Below are positions 38,694-49,637 of a stretch of 64,000 nucleotides of DNA, piece by piece. The position numbers and the translations under genes were made by a program. This stretch comes from JBBSAT01 sp044223665 (GTDB lineage Bacteria > Myxococcota_A > Polyangia > Polyangiales > Sandaracinaceae). Positions within the stretch are counted from its first letter, which is position 1, and the number at the start of each line of letters is the position of its first letter. The stretch lies in contig JBGALT010000009.1 in NCBI GenBank assembly GCA_044223665.1, forward strand, positions 32,289-96,288. The letters are read 5' to 3'. A model generated the notes under the pieces. The model worked only from the letters and a program-made list of their open reading frames with translations. It ran no database searches and was not told the origin of the DNA.

Positions 38694-40208
38694 TCAGTTA
38701 CACAGCCCGTCGGCGTCGCAGGTCAGGCCCGCGTCGCACTCGGGCGTCGTGTTGCGGCAGATGCCGCCCATCGAGCCGTCGGCCAGGCATACGTACGTGC
38801 CGGCCGCCGTGCCCGGGACGCACGTCGACATGTCGACGCAGAGGAAGTGGCGCGGCGTGCAGGCCATGCCCGTCGCGATCGGCACCTGGCAGTGCCCCGG
38901 CGCGTCGGCCGCGGGCATGTCGACGGTGCACGAGGTCCCGGCTGCATCGCAGGGGGCGCCGGTCAGGTGGCACTCGCCGTACTCCGCACCGTCGGCGATG
39001 CAGTGACCGGGCGGGTTCTCACCGTCGTCCGAGATGCACGCCGCGCCCGTGACGCAGATCTCGCTGCTCGCGTCGCAGGCGTCGCCGATCGCGTGCGGCA
39101 TCAGGCACTGCCCGGTGTCGCCGGCGGCGGGGGCGTCGTTCGTGCACTGCAGCGTGCCATCGCAGAAGGGCGTCGTGAGCCGACACAGACCGCGGTCGGC
39201 GCCATCGGCGAGGCAGTGACCCATCGTCGTGCTGCCGACGTCGGCGATGCAGGCCGAGCCGGCGACGCACACGAAGTGATCCTGCGTGCAGGGATCGCCC
39301 GTCGCGATCGGGACCTGACAGAAGCCGCGAGCGTCGGCGCTCGGCGCCGTCTCCGAGCACTCGAGGCCCGGCTCGCAGAAGGGCGTCGCCAGACGGCACA
39401 AGCCGTTGTCCGTACCGTCGGTCACGCAGTGCGCGGTGGTCGCGCCGCCGAGATCGCCGACGCAGCTCGCGCCCGTCACGCAGTACGGGCTCGCGGTGCA
39501 GTCCGCTCCGACCGCCTGCGGCTGGAGCTCGGTGACGGTCAGCACGAAGTTGCCGCCCGCGTTCGAGCCGTCCTGGTTGGGGTAGCTCGAGACCACGATG
39601 AACACCGTCGTGCCGGCCGGCAGCGGCATCGAGGGCGTCGAGTAGGCGCTCGAGGTGTAGTTGTCGGTGTCGAGGTCGACGTCGTCGCTGCAGCCGAGCT
39701 CGCCCGCCGTCGCCGAGCAGCCGTCGAGGATCCAGACGACCGAGTCGATCGCCGTGCCCGGATCGTCGGTCGACGCCAGCACGAACCCGGCGGCCTGCGT
39801 CGTGTACGAGAAGACGATCTCGTTCGTCGCGTTGATCATGGTCGGGTCGAAGAAGTCGGCCGCGCACTCACCCGAGGCGACGTCCGCCATCGTGCCGGTC
39901 GGCGCGGACGTGTTGTTGCCGGTGATGGTCCGACCGACCGCGCCGCCCGTGAGCGCGGTGCCACGGGCGTTCAGGTCGACCGGCATCGCGCAGGTTCCCG
40001 ACGTCGCGGCCGCGCCGCTGTCCGTGCCGGTGCCACCGTCCGTGCCGGTGCCGCCACCGTCGTTCCCGGTGCCGCCACTATCGTTGCCGGTGCCGCCGCC
40101 GTCGTTGCCGCCGCCGGCATCCGTCCCCGACGGGGGCGCAGGGTTGTTGTTGCAGGCCGGCACCGCCACGAGGGCCGCCGCCAGGAGGATCGAGCGCATC
40201 TTCGTCAT
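38694..40208 (-). CDS. Cys-rich lipoprotein with Gly/Asp linker
   Basis: The 504-residue protein starts at ATG 40208, with GGGGAG 6 nt upstream, and has a lipoprotein signal ending VAVPAC. A linker of GGTGNDGGG-type repeats follows. Residues 70-220 form a beta-rich domain with NFVLTVTELQ-type strands, resembling the PPC (pre-peptidase C-terminal) fold. From about 225 on, at least five Cys-rich modules repeat (CVTGASCVGD, GLCRLATPFC, CQVPIATGDPC and similar). It probably lies on the outer membrane. Function is unknown. Confidence 0.8.
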   Translation of the reverse strand: MTKMRSILLAAALVAVPACNNNPAPPSGTDAGGGNDGGGTGNDSGGTGNDGGGTGTDGGTGTDSGAAATSGTCAMPVDLNARGTALTGGAVGRTITGNNTSAPTGTMADVASGECAADFFDPTMINATNEIVFSYTTQAAGFVLASTDDPGTAIDSVVWILDGCSATAGELGCSDDVDLDTDNYTSSAYSTPSMPLPAGTTVFIVVSSYPNQDGSNAGGNFVLTVTELQPQAVGADCTASPYCVTGASCVGDLGGATTAHCVTDGTDNGLCRLATPFCEPGLECSETAPSADARGFCQVPIATGDPCTQDHFVCVAGSACIADVGSTTMGHCLADGADRGLCRLTTPFCDGTLQCTNDAPAAGDTGQCLMPHAIGDACDASSEICVTGAACISDDGENPPGHCIADGAEYGECHLTGAPCDAAGTSCTVDMPAADAPGHCQVPIATGMACTPRHFLCVDMSTCVPGTAAGTYVCLADGSMGGICRNTTPECDAGLTCDADGLCN

Positions 40209-40334
40209 CAGGCTCCCCACACGAAAGGAAAGCCGGAGGCGTAACTCGCCGCGAGCGATCACGCACGTGCGGATTCGACTCGTTTTGTTGTAATCACAAG
40301 CGCCGCACGGCCGAGCGCCGCGCCGCGAGTCGGG

Positions 40335-41786
40335 TCAGAGCCCGCTGGCGCGACACACGGCGCGGTGCGCCTCGTCGATGGGCGCCGCCGCGAGATCCGC
40401 GCTGCGTGCCGGGTTCGGCGCGCCCTCGAAATCGAACATGTCGTAGAGCGGCCACGCGTTCGCATCGCGACCGGTCATCGCCGGCAGCAGGTAGCGCGCC
40501 TGGATGAGGCGCACGACGCTCGCGTGATCGGTGACCTGATCCGACACGTAGTGCGCGCGCGCGAACGGGCTCGCGACGACCAGCGGGACGCGGAACCCGT
40601 AGCGATCGAAGCGCCCCGGCGGGTCGCCTGCACCGAGGTCGGGCTCGTAGTCGCCGGGCGGGCACGCCTCGGGCGGCGGCACGTGGTCGTAGAACCCGCC
40701 GTGCTCGTCGTAGGTGAAGATGATGGCGGTCTCCGGCCAGATCGGGCTGTCCATCACGTGCGTGATCACGTCGCGGATCCACTCCTGGCCGAACTGCGGA
40801 TTGGCCGGTGGGTGCTCGTCCGTGTTCTCGGTGCCGTTCGCCGTCCAGCGCGGATCGATCCACACGACCTCCGCCACGTCGCCGCTGGCCAGATCGTCGT
40901 AGAGGCCGTCGAAGCTCGACATGTGCGCGCGCGGGCCCGGCGTGAGCGCGTAGCTGGCGTAGGGGAGCCACACCCAGGGCACGGTCGAGTGGTAGATGTG
41001 CCAGGAGACGCCGGCGCGATCGAGCTGCTGCATGAGCGTCCGGTCGCCTTCGTTCGGGAACCGGTCGCTCGGGATGACGTCGTTCCGCGTCATGCCGAAC
41101 GACGTGGCGCTCATGGAGTACATGCGGTTCACCTGCGTCGGCCCGAGCACCGAGCAGTGGTGGTGGTCGCTCATCGCGAACGTCTGGGCGAGGTCCCAGT
41201 AGAACGGGAGGTCTTGCTCGGTCAGGTAGCTCATGCCGCGCGCGTCGTCGTCGTTGCCGATCACGAATCCGTCGTTGGCGCCGTCGTTCCACTGCGTGTG
41301 GGAGGCACCCCAGCCGTGGTGCGGATCGGGGACGCAATAGGTCGTCGCGTGCACGAACGGCTCCGGCGTGCCGTCCGCGTGCGGGTTCGTGACGCCGGGC
41401 GTGAAGCCATCCACGCCGGGCATCGCGCCGAAGTAGTGGTCGAAGGAGCGGTTCTCCTGCATGAGCAGGATGAAGTGGCGGATCGGGATGTCCTCGCCGA
41501 TCGGATGCTCGGATCCGATGGTCTCCCAGGGCATGGCGCCGCGCGCGTAGGCGCAGCTCGAGCGGCCCGGGCCGACGGCCGACTCGGGCTGCCGCGTGAA
41601 CGGGCCCACGTCGTACGGAACACGCGCGTCGGTCCCGACGTCGCGTGGCCCCGTGTCGGGACGACCGGTGTCGAGCGGCGCGGCGGCGTCGAGCTCCGTG
41701 CCCGCATCGGCCGCGGGCGCAGCCGTCGCCGGCGCGCAGCCCGCGAGCCCGAGGGCGGCGAGGGCGAAGGGAGAGAAGCGAGTCAT
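40335..41786 (-). CDS. Phospholipase C / phosphoesterase-family lipoprotein
   Basis: The 483-residue protein has a lipoprotein signal ending LGLAGC and a linker with DTGRPDTGPRDVGTDAR. The mature part is a phosphoesterase-family (PF04185) enzyme: HFILLMQENRSFDHYFG near residue 103, CVPDPHHGW, IIFTYDEHGGFYDHVPPP near 355, and FRVPLVVASPFA. The family includes phosphatidylcholine phospholipases C and the acid phosphatase AcpA, which use a metal site in the N-terminal motif. It should act outside the inner membrane. ATG 41786 has TACCAT 6 nt upstream. A related gene is divergent at 41890. Confidence 0.9.
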   Translation of the reverse strand: MTRFSPFALAALGLAGCAPATAAPAADAGTELDAAAPLDTGRPDTGPRDVGTDARVPYDVGPFTRQPESAVGPGRSSCAYARGAMPWETIGSEHPIGEDIPIRHFILLMQENRSFDHYFGAMPGVDGFTPGVTNPHADGTPEPFVHATTYCVPDPHHGWGASHTQWNDGANDGFVIGNDDDARGMSYLTEQDLPFYWDLAQTFAMSDHHHCSVLGPTQVNRMYSMSATSFGMTRNDVIPSDRFPNEGDRTLMQQLDRAGVSWHIYHSTVPWVWLPYASYALTPGPRAHMSSFDGLYDDLASGDVAEVVWIDPRWTANGTENTDEHPPANPQFGQEWIRDVITHVMDSPIWPETAIIFTYDEHGGFYDHVPPPEACPPGDYEPDLGAGDPPGRFDRYGFRVPLVVASPFARAHYVSDQVTDHASVVRLIQARYLLPAMTGRDANAWPLYDMFDFEGAPNPARSADLAAAPIDEAHRAVCRASGL

Positions 41787-41792
41787 CGGACG

Positions 41793-41798
41793 ATGGTA
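41793..41798 (-). promoter_or_regulatory. TACCAT -10-like hexamer, leaderless-type
   Basis: Ends 6 nt before the ATG at 41786 on the minus strand. Confidence 0.45.
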
Positions 41799-41889
41799 CG
41801 GCAGCGCGGCGTGCTTGACGACGCCCGTCCGGTGGCGGAACGATGGCGATCGTCACGCAATCGACATCGAATCTTCCACGAGGCGTTTC

Positions 41890-43353
41890 ATGAGCCAAAG
41901 GTCGCAGCGCACTTCTTCCCGAACCGCCCTCCACGGGCTGGCGCGCGCGCAGCTCGCGGCGGGGCTACTCACTGGCCTCGCCGGCGTGGCGCTCGCGGGC
42001 TGCAACAACCCGCCGCCCGCCGAGACGCCGGACGCCTGTGCGAGCTGCAACGACGCCGGCTCGCCGGAGGACGGCGGCACGCTACCGATGGACGCCGCGC
42101 AGGATGCGTTCGCCCCGGTCGACGCGCCCGCGCCCGATGCGTGGGCGATCCCCGACGTGGGGGTGCCGGTCGACGATCACTGGAGCGAGCGCTTCGCCTG
42201 CACGTTCGCGGCCGGCGCCGATCCCGACGACACGCTCGGGGACCTCGCGGGCGCGCGCGCCGCGATCGATCACGTCGTGATCGTGATGCAGGAGAACCGC
42301 TCGCTCGATCACATGTTCGGGCGCATCGGTCACGGCATCGAAGGCTGGCCCGACGGGTTCTCGGCCCCCACGCGCACGGGCACCCCCGTCGAGCCCTACC
42401 ACGCGACGACGTCCTGCCTGACGCCCGACCCACCGCACCAGTGGGCCAACATCCACAACGAGTGGAACAACGGCGCGATGGACGGCTTCGTGCGCGTCGG
42501 CGGCAACGTGACGATGGCCTACTACGAGGACGCCGATCATCCGTTCTACTCGTGGATGCTCACGACGTTCGCCACGAGCGACCGCTACTTCTGCGACGTG
42601 CTCTCCGGCACCTGGCCCAACCGCGACTACCTCTACGCGGGCACGAGCGCGGGCGTGATGAGCACCTACCAGATCGGCTCCGTGCCGCCCTCGCACACGA
42701 TCTTCGACGAGCTCGACAGCCGCAGCATCACGTGGGGTGACTACGCGGCGGCGAACTCGTTCAACGAGTGCCTCGAGGGCTCGCTCGGCGGCACGCTCAC
42801 GCCGCCGACCGGATTCTGTGCGCGGCCCCAGGTCCACCCCTACGGCGACCTCGCGGCGGTGCTCGCCGGACCGGCCGCGAACATCCCGTCGGTGATCTTC
42901 GTCGACCTCGAGCCCGAGGACGAGCACCCGCCGGGAGACATCCACGTCGGCGAGACGGCCGTGCACGACGTGCTCGCGCAGGTCTTCGCGAGCGAGATCT
43001 GGCCGCACACCGCCTTCTTCTACACGTACGACGAGAACGGCGGGTTCTTCGACCACGTCCCGCCGCCGAGCGCGTGCCTCGCCGATCCGACGCAGACGAT
43101 GTTCGATCGACTCGGCATGCGCGTCCCGGTCGCCGTGGTCTCGCCCTACTCGCGACCGGCGTATGTCTCTCACCTGACGCACAGCCACGCCAGCATCCTC
43201 CGGTTCGTCGAGGCCGTGTTCGACATCCCGGCGATGACCGGGCGCGACGCGAACGCGGACGCGATGCTCGACTTCTTCGACTTCAGCACCGCGGCCTTCG
43301 CCACGGCCCCGACCCCCGTCGCGGCCGCCGCGCCCGATCCCAGCTGCCCCTGA
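41890..43353 (+). CDS. Second phospholipase C / phosphoesterase-family lipoprotein
   Basis: The 487-residue protein has an N-terminal lipoprotein signal ending GVALAGC and an acidic linker (DAPAPDAWAIPDVG). The enzyme domain carries HVVIVMQENRSLDHMFGRIG near residue 130, CLTPDPPHQW, FFYTYDENGGFFDHVPPP near 380 and MRVPVAVVSPYSR, so it belongs to the same PF04185 family as its divergent neighbour. The two are clearly paralogous but not close copies. ATG 41890 was chosen. Its TGA directly abuts the stop of the convergent Ser/Thr kinase gene, the two sharing the palindrome TGATCA. Confidence 0.9.
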   Translation: MSQRSQRTSSRTALHGLARAQLAAGLLTGLAGVALAGCNNPPPAETPDACASCNDAGSPEDGGTLPMDAAQDAFAPVDAPAPDAWAIPDVGVPVDDHWSERFACTFAAGADPDDTLGDLAGARAAIDHVVIVMQENRSLDHMFGRIGHGIEGWPDGFSAPTRTGTPVEPYHATTSCLTPDPPHQWANIHNEWNNGAMDGFVRVGGNVTMAYYEDADHPFYSWMLTTFATSDRYFCDVLSGTWPNRDYLYAGTSAGVMSTYQIGSVPPSHTIFDELDSRSITWGDYAAANSFNECLEGSLGGTLTPPTGFCARPQVHPYGDLAAVLAGPAANIPSVIFVDLEPEDEHPPGDIHVGETAVHDVLAQVFASEIWPHTAFFYTYDENGGFFDHVPPPSACLADPTQTMFDRLGMRVPVAVVSPYSRPAYVSHLTHSHASILRFVEAVFDIPAMTGRDANADAMLDFFDFSTAAFATAPTPVAAAAPDPSCP

Positions 43354-45333
<1,980 letters not shown>

Positions 45334-45344
45334 GCGGGGGGGTG

Positions 45345-45350
45345 ATCCTA
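45345..45350 (-). promoter_or_regulatory. TAGGAT -10-like hexamer upstream of the Ser/Thr kinase
   Basis: Ends 11 nt before the ATG at 45333 on the minus strand. Confidence 0.35.
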
Positions 45351-45511
45351 CGAGATGTTTCCGAGGAGATCAGCTTCGATGCCGAGGCCCTCGGACCTTC
45401 AGACGCGTGAGCCCGGGGGGCGGCTTGGGCCCGCCGCGTGCACCCCCGACGCGCGAGGAGGCCCCCCCATTCAAGGGATCGCTCGGACCTTTCGCACATC
45501 GCCGATGAACG

Positions 45512-45898
45512 ATGAACGAGGACCCGCCATCGCTACGTGCTAGCAATGTCCGCTGCCCGAGCGACCCCGTGAATCGCCAGAAGACGATAAAGCGCCCCGC
45601 CGAAGACTCGGCCGACCTGCGACCCGTGGAAGGCGCCGCGGCCGACGCCGATCTGGGGACGCTGGCCAAGGCGCTCGGGCACCCCACGCGCGTGCGCATC
45701 CTGCGCATCCTGCGGGGCGCCGAGGGCGCGACGGTCAGCGGCCTCGTCGAGACCCTCGCGCTGGCGCAGTCCACCGTCAGCGAGCACCTGCGCCTTCTGC
45801 GGGAAGCCGGAATCGTCACCATCGAGGCCCCGAGCCGGCTGTATCGGGCGGACATCCATCGCCTGCGTCGTCTCAAGGCGCTCGTGGGCTCGCTGTGA
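45512..45898 (+). CDS. ArsR-family transcriptional regulator
   Basis: This 128-residue protein has a winged-helix of the ArsR type: LGTLAKALGHPTRVRILRIL, then SGLVETLALAQSTVSEHLRLLREAGIV, then the wing (SRLYRADIHRLRRLKALVG). The typical metal-binding ELCVCDL motif is absent, so its signal is unknown. The N-terminal 40 residues are unstructured; a GTG at 45570 would give a shorter, plausible product. The stop is 7 nt before the antiporter start, so it probably belongs to the same operon and may control it. Confidence 0.85.
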   Translation: MNEDPPSLRASNVRCPSDPVNRQKTIKRPAEDSADLRPVEGAAADADLGTLAKALGHPTRVRILRILRGAEGATVSGLVETLALAQSTVSEHLRLLREAGIVTIEAPSRLYRADIHRLRRLKALVGSL

Positions 45899-45905
45899 GC
45901 TCGGC

Positions 45906-47381
45906 ATGAGCTCTCCCGCCGGTGCCCCGGGCGAAGGGACCTTGCTCGGTCGCTCGAGCTCGATCCGCTCGCTCGCCTTCTACGGCGGCATGCTGGCCCT
46001 CGGCGGCGCCGTGTTCTGGATGGTGCGCGCCGAGGGCGAGGCGCTGGTCGCGCCGCACGCGGACGTGGGCGCCGCCGCCGCCGCTGCCTCGAGCCACCCC
46101 GCCGCTTTCGCCCACGTCCTGGTCGCGATGGCCGTGATCGTACTGGCCGCCCGCGCGACGGGCTCGGCGTTCGAGCGCTGGCTGGGCCAGCCCCCCGTGA
46201 TGGGAGAGATCGTGGCAGGCATCCTGCTCGGTCCCTCGGTCCTCGGCGCGCTCTGGCCCCAGGCGCAGTCCTTCGTGCTCTCGGCCGACGCGGCGCCCCA
46301 CCTCGGCATCGTCGCGAAGATCGGCGTCGTCCTCTTCATGTTCCTCGTCGGGCTCGAGCTCGACACGCGCCTCTTGCGCGGGAGCACGCACGCGACCGTC
46401 GCGATCTCGCACGCGAGCATCGTCGTGCCCTTCGTGCTCGGGACGATCCTCGCCACCTACCTCTACCCGCGCTACGCGAACGACTCGGTCTCGTTCACCA
46501 CCTTCGCCCTCTTCACCGGCGTCTCCCTCTCGGTGACGGCGTTCCCCGTACTGGCGCGCATCCTCACCGACCGCCGCGTGTCCGGCACGCCCCTCGGCGT
46601 GACCGCGATCGCGTGCGCAGCGGTCGACGACGTGACGGCGTGGTGCCTGTTGGCGATCGTGTCGGGCGTCGCGACCTCGCAGATCCACGGCATCGCGTGG
46701 ACCCTCGGCCTCGTGGCGCTCTACGTCACGGCGATGCTCGTGCTGGCGCGACCGCTGCTCCGGCGCCTCTCGGCGCGCGAAGAGAAGCGAACGGGCCCGG
46801 TCTCGCTCGACGTCCTGGCCATCGTGTTCGCGTGCGTCCTCGTCTCGGCGGTGTGCACCGAGGCGATCGGCATCCACGCGCTCTTCGGGGCGTTCCTCGT
46901 CGGCGCCGTGATGCCCCACGACGGGCGGCTGGCCGAGCAGCTGCGCGCCCGCCTCGAGGACGTCGTGGTGGTGCTCCTCTTGCCGGTGTTCTTCGCGTTC
47001 ACCGGGATGCGCACGCAGATCGGTCTGGTGGGCTCGGGCGCCGACGTGCTCGCCACGCTCGGCATCATCGGCGTCGCCACCGTCGGCAAGTTCGGCGGCA
47101 CGCTCGTCGCCGCGCGATTCGCCAAGCTCGGCTGGCGAGAGTCGTCGGCGCTCGGGATCTTGATGAACACGCGCGGGCTGATGGAGCTCATCGTGCTGAA
47201 CGTCGGCCTCGACATGGGCGTGCTCTCGCCGCGGCTGTTCACCATGTTCGTGCTGATGGCGGTCGCCACGACGTTCGCGACGACGCCCATCCTCGCGGCC
47301 ATGACCCGTGGCCTTCCGTCCCTGCGGCCCAGCAGCCCGGGAACGGCCCCGGCGATCGGCCCCGGCCCGCTCTCGCACTGA
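45906..47381 (+). CDS. Cation/proton antiporter (CPA2 family)
   Basis: This 491-residue protein has about 12 hydrophobic helices and matches the CPA2 family (Kef/NapA-like). Visible motifs are WLGQPPVMGEIVAGILLGPSVLG near residue 90, IGVVLFMFLVGLELD near 140, VSLSVTAFPVLARIL near 205 and IACAAVDDVTAWC near 235, where the two Asp are the family's ion-binding residues. A C-terminal regulatory domain such as TrkA-N is absent; the protein ends soon after the last helix. It is preceded by an ArsR-like regulator 7 nt upstream. The transported ion (Na+ or K+) is not known. Confidence 0.9.
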   Translation: MSSPAGAPGEGTLLGRSSSIRSLAFYGGMLALGGAVFWMVRAEGEALVAPHADVGAAAAAASSHPAAFAHVLVAMAVIVLAARATGSAFERWLGQPPVMGEIVAGILLGPSVLGALWPQAQSFVLSADAAPHLGIVAKIGVVLFMFLVGLELDTRLLRGSTHATVAISHASIVVPFVLGTILATYLYPRYANDSVSFTTFALFTGVSLSVTAFPVLARILTDRRVSGTPLGVTAIACAAVDDVTAWCLLAIVSGVATSQIHGIAWTLGLVALYVTAMLVLARPLLRRLSAREEKRTGPVSLDVLAIVFACVLVSAVCTEAIGIHALFGAFLVGAVMPHDGRLAEQLRARLEDVVVVLLLPVFFAFTGMRTQIGLVGSGADVLATLGIIGVATVGKFGGTLVAARFAKLGWRESSALGILMNTRGLMELIVLNVGLDMGVLSPRLFTMFVLMAVATTFATTPILAAMTRGLPSLRPSSPGTAPAIGPGPLSH

Positions 47382-47440
47382 CGCGACGCGACTTCGACCG
47401 ACCGACCCGACCCGGCGGCGTCGCTGCGCGACCGCCACGT

Positions 47441-47474
47441 CGAGTCATGGGCGCACGCGAGTCATGGGCGCACG
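47441..47474. repeat. 17-bp perfect tandem repeat upstream of sodB
   Basis: CGAGTCATGGGCGCACG occurs twice head to tail, 105 nt before the sodB start. The rest of the 47382-47578 gap holds the sodB promoter. Confidence 0.85.
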
Positions 47475-47510
47475 GTGCCTGCTTTTGGCGCCGATCCGCG
47501 CGCGCGCCCC

Positions 47511-47539
47511 TTGTGGATCGGGCTCCCCTTCCCTACGCT
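47511..47539 (+). promoter_or_regulatory. Candidate sodB promoter
   Basis: TTGTGG and TACGCT are separated by 17 nt, followed by about 39 nt to the ATG, which has its own AAGGAG site. This shows TACGCT used as an ordinary -10 box. Confidence 0.45.
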
Positions 47540-47578
47540 CCGGGCTCGTTTTTCGGAGAGAAGAGAAGGAGACCCACG

Positions 47579-48157
47579 ATGACGTTCACGCTTCCCGAGC
47601 TTCCGTACGCCAAGGACGCGCTCGCGCCGCACATCTCGGCCGAGACCCTCGACTTCCACCACGGCAAGCACCACCAGGCCTACGTGAACAATCTCAACAC
47701 GTTCGCGAAGGACGACGCGTCGATCGCCGGCAAGTCGTACGAGGATCTCGTGCGCTCCGCGAGCGGCAAGGTGTTCAACAACGCCGCCCAGGTCTGGAAC
47801 CACACGTTCTACTGGCACTCGATGCGCCCGGGCGGCGGCGGGGAGCCCACGGGCGCCATCAAGGCGGCCATCGAGAAGAGCTTCGGCTCGTTCGCGACGT
47901 TCAAGGAGAAGTTCAGCGCGTCGGCCGCCGGCCACTTCGGCTCGGGCTGGGCCTGGCTGGTCAAGACCGACAGCGGCCTCGAGATCGTCGACACGCACGA
48001 CGCCGGCTGCCCGCTCACCCAGAACAAGAAGCCGGTCCTCACCTGCGACGTCTGGGAGCACGCGTACTACATCGACTACCGGAACGCGCGCGCCAAGTAC
48101 ATCGAGGCGTGGTGGAACCTGGTCAACTGGGACCACGCGAGCAAGCAGATCGGCTGA
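47579..48157 (+). CDS. sodB: Superoxide dismutase (Fe type)
   Basis: The 192-residue protein has the normal Fe/Mn-SOD length and all four metal ligands in place: His in DFHHGKHHQAYVNN, His in VWNHTFYWHSM, and Asp and His in CDVWEHAYYIDYRN. The segments AAQVWNHTFYW and FGSGWAWLV are typical of the iron form. It removes superoxide in the cytoplasm. ATG 47579 has AAGGAG at a good distance. It converges with deoA, with a large shared hairpin between. Confidence 0.97.
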   Translation: MTFTLPELPYAKDALAPHISAETLDFHHGKHHQAYVNNLNTFAKDDASIAGKSYEDLVRSASGKVFNNAAQVWNHTFYWHSMRPGGGGEPTGAIKAAIEKSFGSFATFKEKFSASAAGHFGSGWAWLVKTDSGLEIVDTHDAGCPLTQNKKPVLTCDVWEHAYYIDYRNARAKYIEAWWNLVNWDHASKQIG

Positions 48158-48177
48158 GCGCTCGACGCGCGCGATCG

Positions 48178-48238
48178 CAGAGCCCGACTCGGAGCCGCCC
48201 AGACTGGGAAGCCAGACTGGGAGGCGAGCCGGGCTCTG
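48178..48238. terminator. Probable bidirectional terminator between sodB and deoA
   Basis: CAGAGCCCG and CGGGCTCTG are 9-base outer arms of a long hairpin whose inner part (GCC-CCCAG and CTGGG-GGC) also pairs. It begins 20 nt after the sodB stop. Confidence 0.65.
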
Positions 48239-48242
48239 GTCC

Positions 48243-48278
48243 GATCCGCGCCTACTTCCGGATCCGCGCCTACTTCCG
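48243..48278. repeat. 18-bp perfect tandem repeat over the deoA stop codon
   Basis: GATCCGCGCCTACTTCCG occurs twice. The second copy contains the deoA stop codon (CTA at 48270-48272), so one copy lies in coding sequence and the other just beyond it. Confidence 0.85.
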
Positions 48279-49637
48279 GATCACGTCCATCACGACGGGG
48301 GCCGGTCGCGGGGGCCGGGCACCGATCTCGAACGCCCCGAGCACGCGCTTCTCGAGCCCTTCGCCCTGGTCGGCGTCGTTGACGTGCAGCGTCGCGAGCG
48401 CCTCGCCGCGCTTGACCGCATCGCCAGGCTTCTTGTCGAGCACGATGCCGACGCGCGGATCGACCGTCTGATCGGCGCGGGTGCGGCCGGCGCCCATCGC
48501 GACCGCGGCGAGGCCCAGGTCGAGCGCATCGGCGGCCGTGACGAAGCCGCTCTTGGTCGCGAGCACCGGCACGCGGTGGCGCGACTGCGGGAGTCGATCC
48601 GGCTCGTCGATCGTGCGCGCATCGCCGCCCTGCGCACGGACGATCTGCCGCATGCGCCCGGCGCCGCGCCCGCTGGTGATCGCGTCCTCGAGCTGCCGGC
48701 GCGCGTCCCGGTCGTTCTTCGCGACGCCGCCGAGGCGGAGCATCTCGGCGCCGAGCACGAGCGTGATCTCGCGCAGGTCGTCGGGACCGCGCCCGTGCAG
48801 GATCTCGAAGGCCTCGGCCGTCTCGAGCGCGTTGCCGATGGCGCGCCCGAGCGGGGCCTCCATGGGCGTGAGGAACGCCGTGACTTGCTTCTTCGCCAGG
48901 CGCCCCACGCGCACGAGCGAGGCCGCGAGGGCGCGCGCATCGCGCAGCGTCTTCATGAACGCGCCGCGCCCGACCTTCACGTCGAGGACGAGCGCGTCGA
49001 TCCCTTCCGCGAGCTTCTTGCTGAGGATGCTCGCGGTGATCAGCGGGATCGACTCCACCGTCGCCGTCACGTCGCGGAGCGCGTAGAGCCGCTTGTCCGC
49101 CGGCGCGATGTCGGCGGTCTGGCCGATCAGGGCGCACCCGAGGTCCTTCACCTGCCGCACGAAGGGCTCGGTCTCCATCGACACGCTGAAGCCCGGGATC
49201 GCCTCGAGCTTGTCGAGCGTGCCGCCCGTGTGCCCGAGGCCTCGCCCGCTGACCATCGGCACCGCGACGCCGCAGGCGGCCACGAGCGGCGCGAGACAGA
49301 TGCTGACCTTGTCGCCCACGCCGCCCGTCGAGTGCTTGTCCACCTTGCGGGCCGCGATGCCGCTCGTGTCGACGACGCTGCCGCTGTCGCGCATCGCGAG
49401 CGTCAGCGAGACCGTCTCGGCCGGCGACATGCCACGCAGGAAGGCGGCCATGGCGAACGCCGACATCTGGTAGTCCGCCACCTCACCGGCGGTGAACCCC
49501 TGGACGAGCTGCTGGATCTCCGCCGCGCTCAGCTCCACGCCGTCGCGCTTCTTGGCGATGAGCTCGGGGGTGGAGAGCCGTCGGCCGCGCGCCTTGGGCT
49601 CGGGGGGACTCGACTTCGACGTGCGACCCTTCGACAT
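48270..49637 (-). CDS. deoA: Thymidine / pyrimidine-nucleoside phosphorylase
   Basis: The 455-residue protein matches the nucleoside phosphorylase II family, which splits thymidine (or uridine) with phosphate to a base and a sugar 1-phosphate. The phosphate-binding signature KHSTGGVGDKVSI lies near residue 100, SGRGLGHTGGTLDKLEA near 130, and the DALVLDVKVGRGAFMK segment near 220. Its ATG at 49637 overlaps the stop of rnr by one base, so the two genes are coupled. Whether it prefers thymidine or is a Pyn-type enzyme is not settled by sequence. A 20-residue basic leader precedes the domain. Confidence 0.93.
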   Translation of the reverse strand: MSKGRTSKSSPPEPKARGRRLSTPELIAKKRDGVELSAAEIQQLVQGFTAGEVADYQMSAFAMAAFLRGMSPAETVSLTLAMRDSGSVVDTSGIAARKVDKHSTGGVGDKVSICLAPLVAACGVAVPMVSGRGLGHTGGTLDKLEAIPGFSVSMETEPFVRQVKDLGCALIGQTADIAPADKRLYALRDVTATVESIPLITASILSKKLAEGIDALVLDVKVGRGAFMKTLRDARALAASLVRVGRLAKKQVTAFLTPMEAPLGRAIGNALETAEAFEILHGRGPDDLREITLVLGAEMLRLGGVAKNDRDARRQLEDAITSGRGAGRMRQIVRAQGGDARTIDEPDRLPQSRHRVPVLATKSGFVTAADALDLGLAAVAMGAGRTRADQTVDPRVGIVLDKKPGDAVKRGEALATLHVNDADQGEGLEKRVLGAFEIGARPPRPAPVVMDVIRK

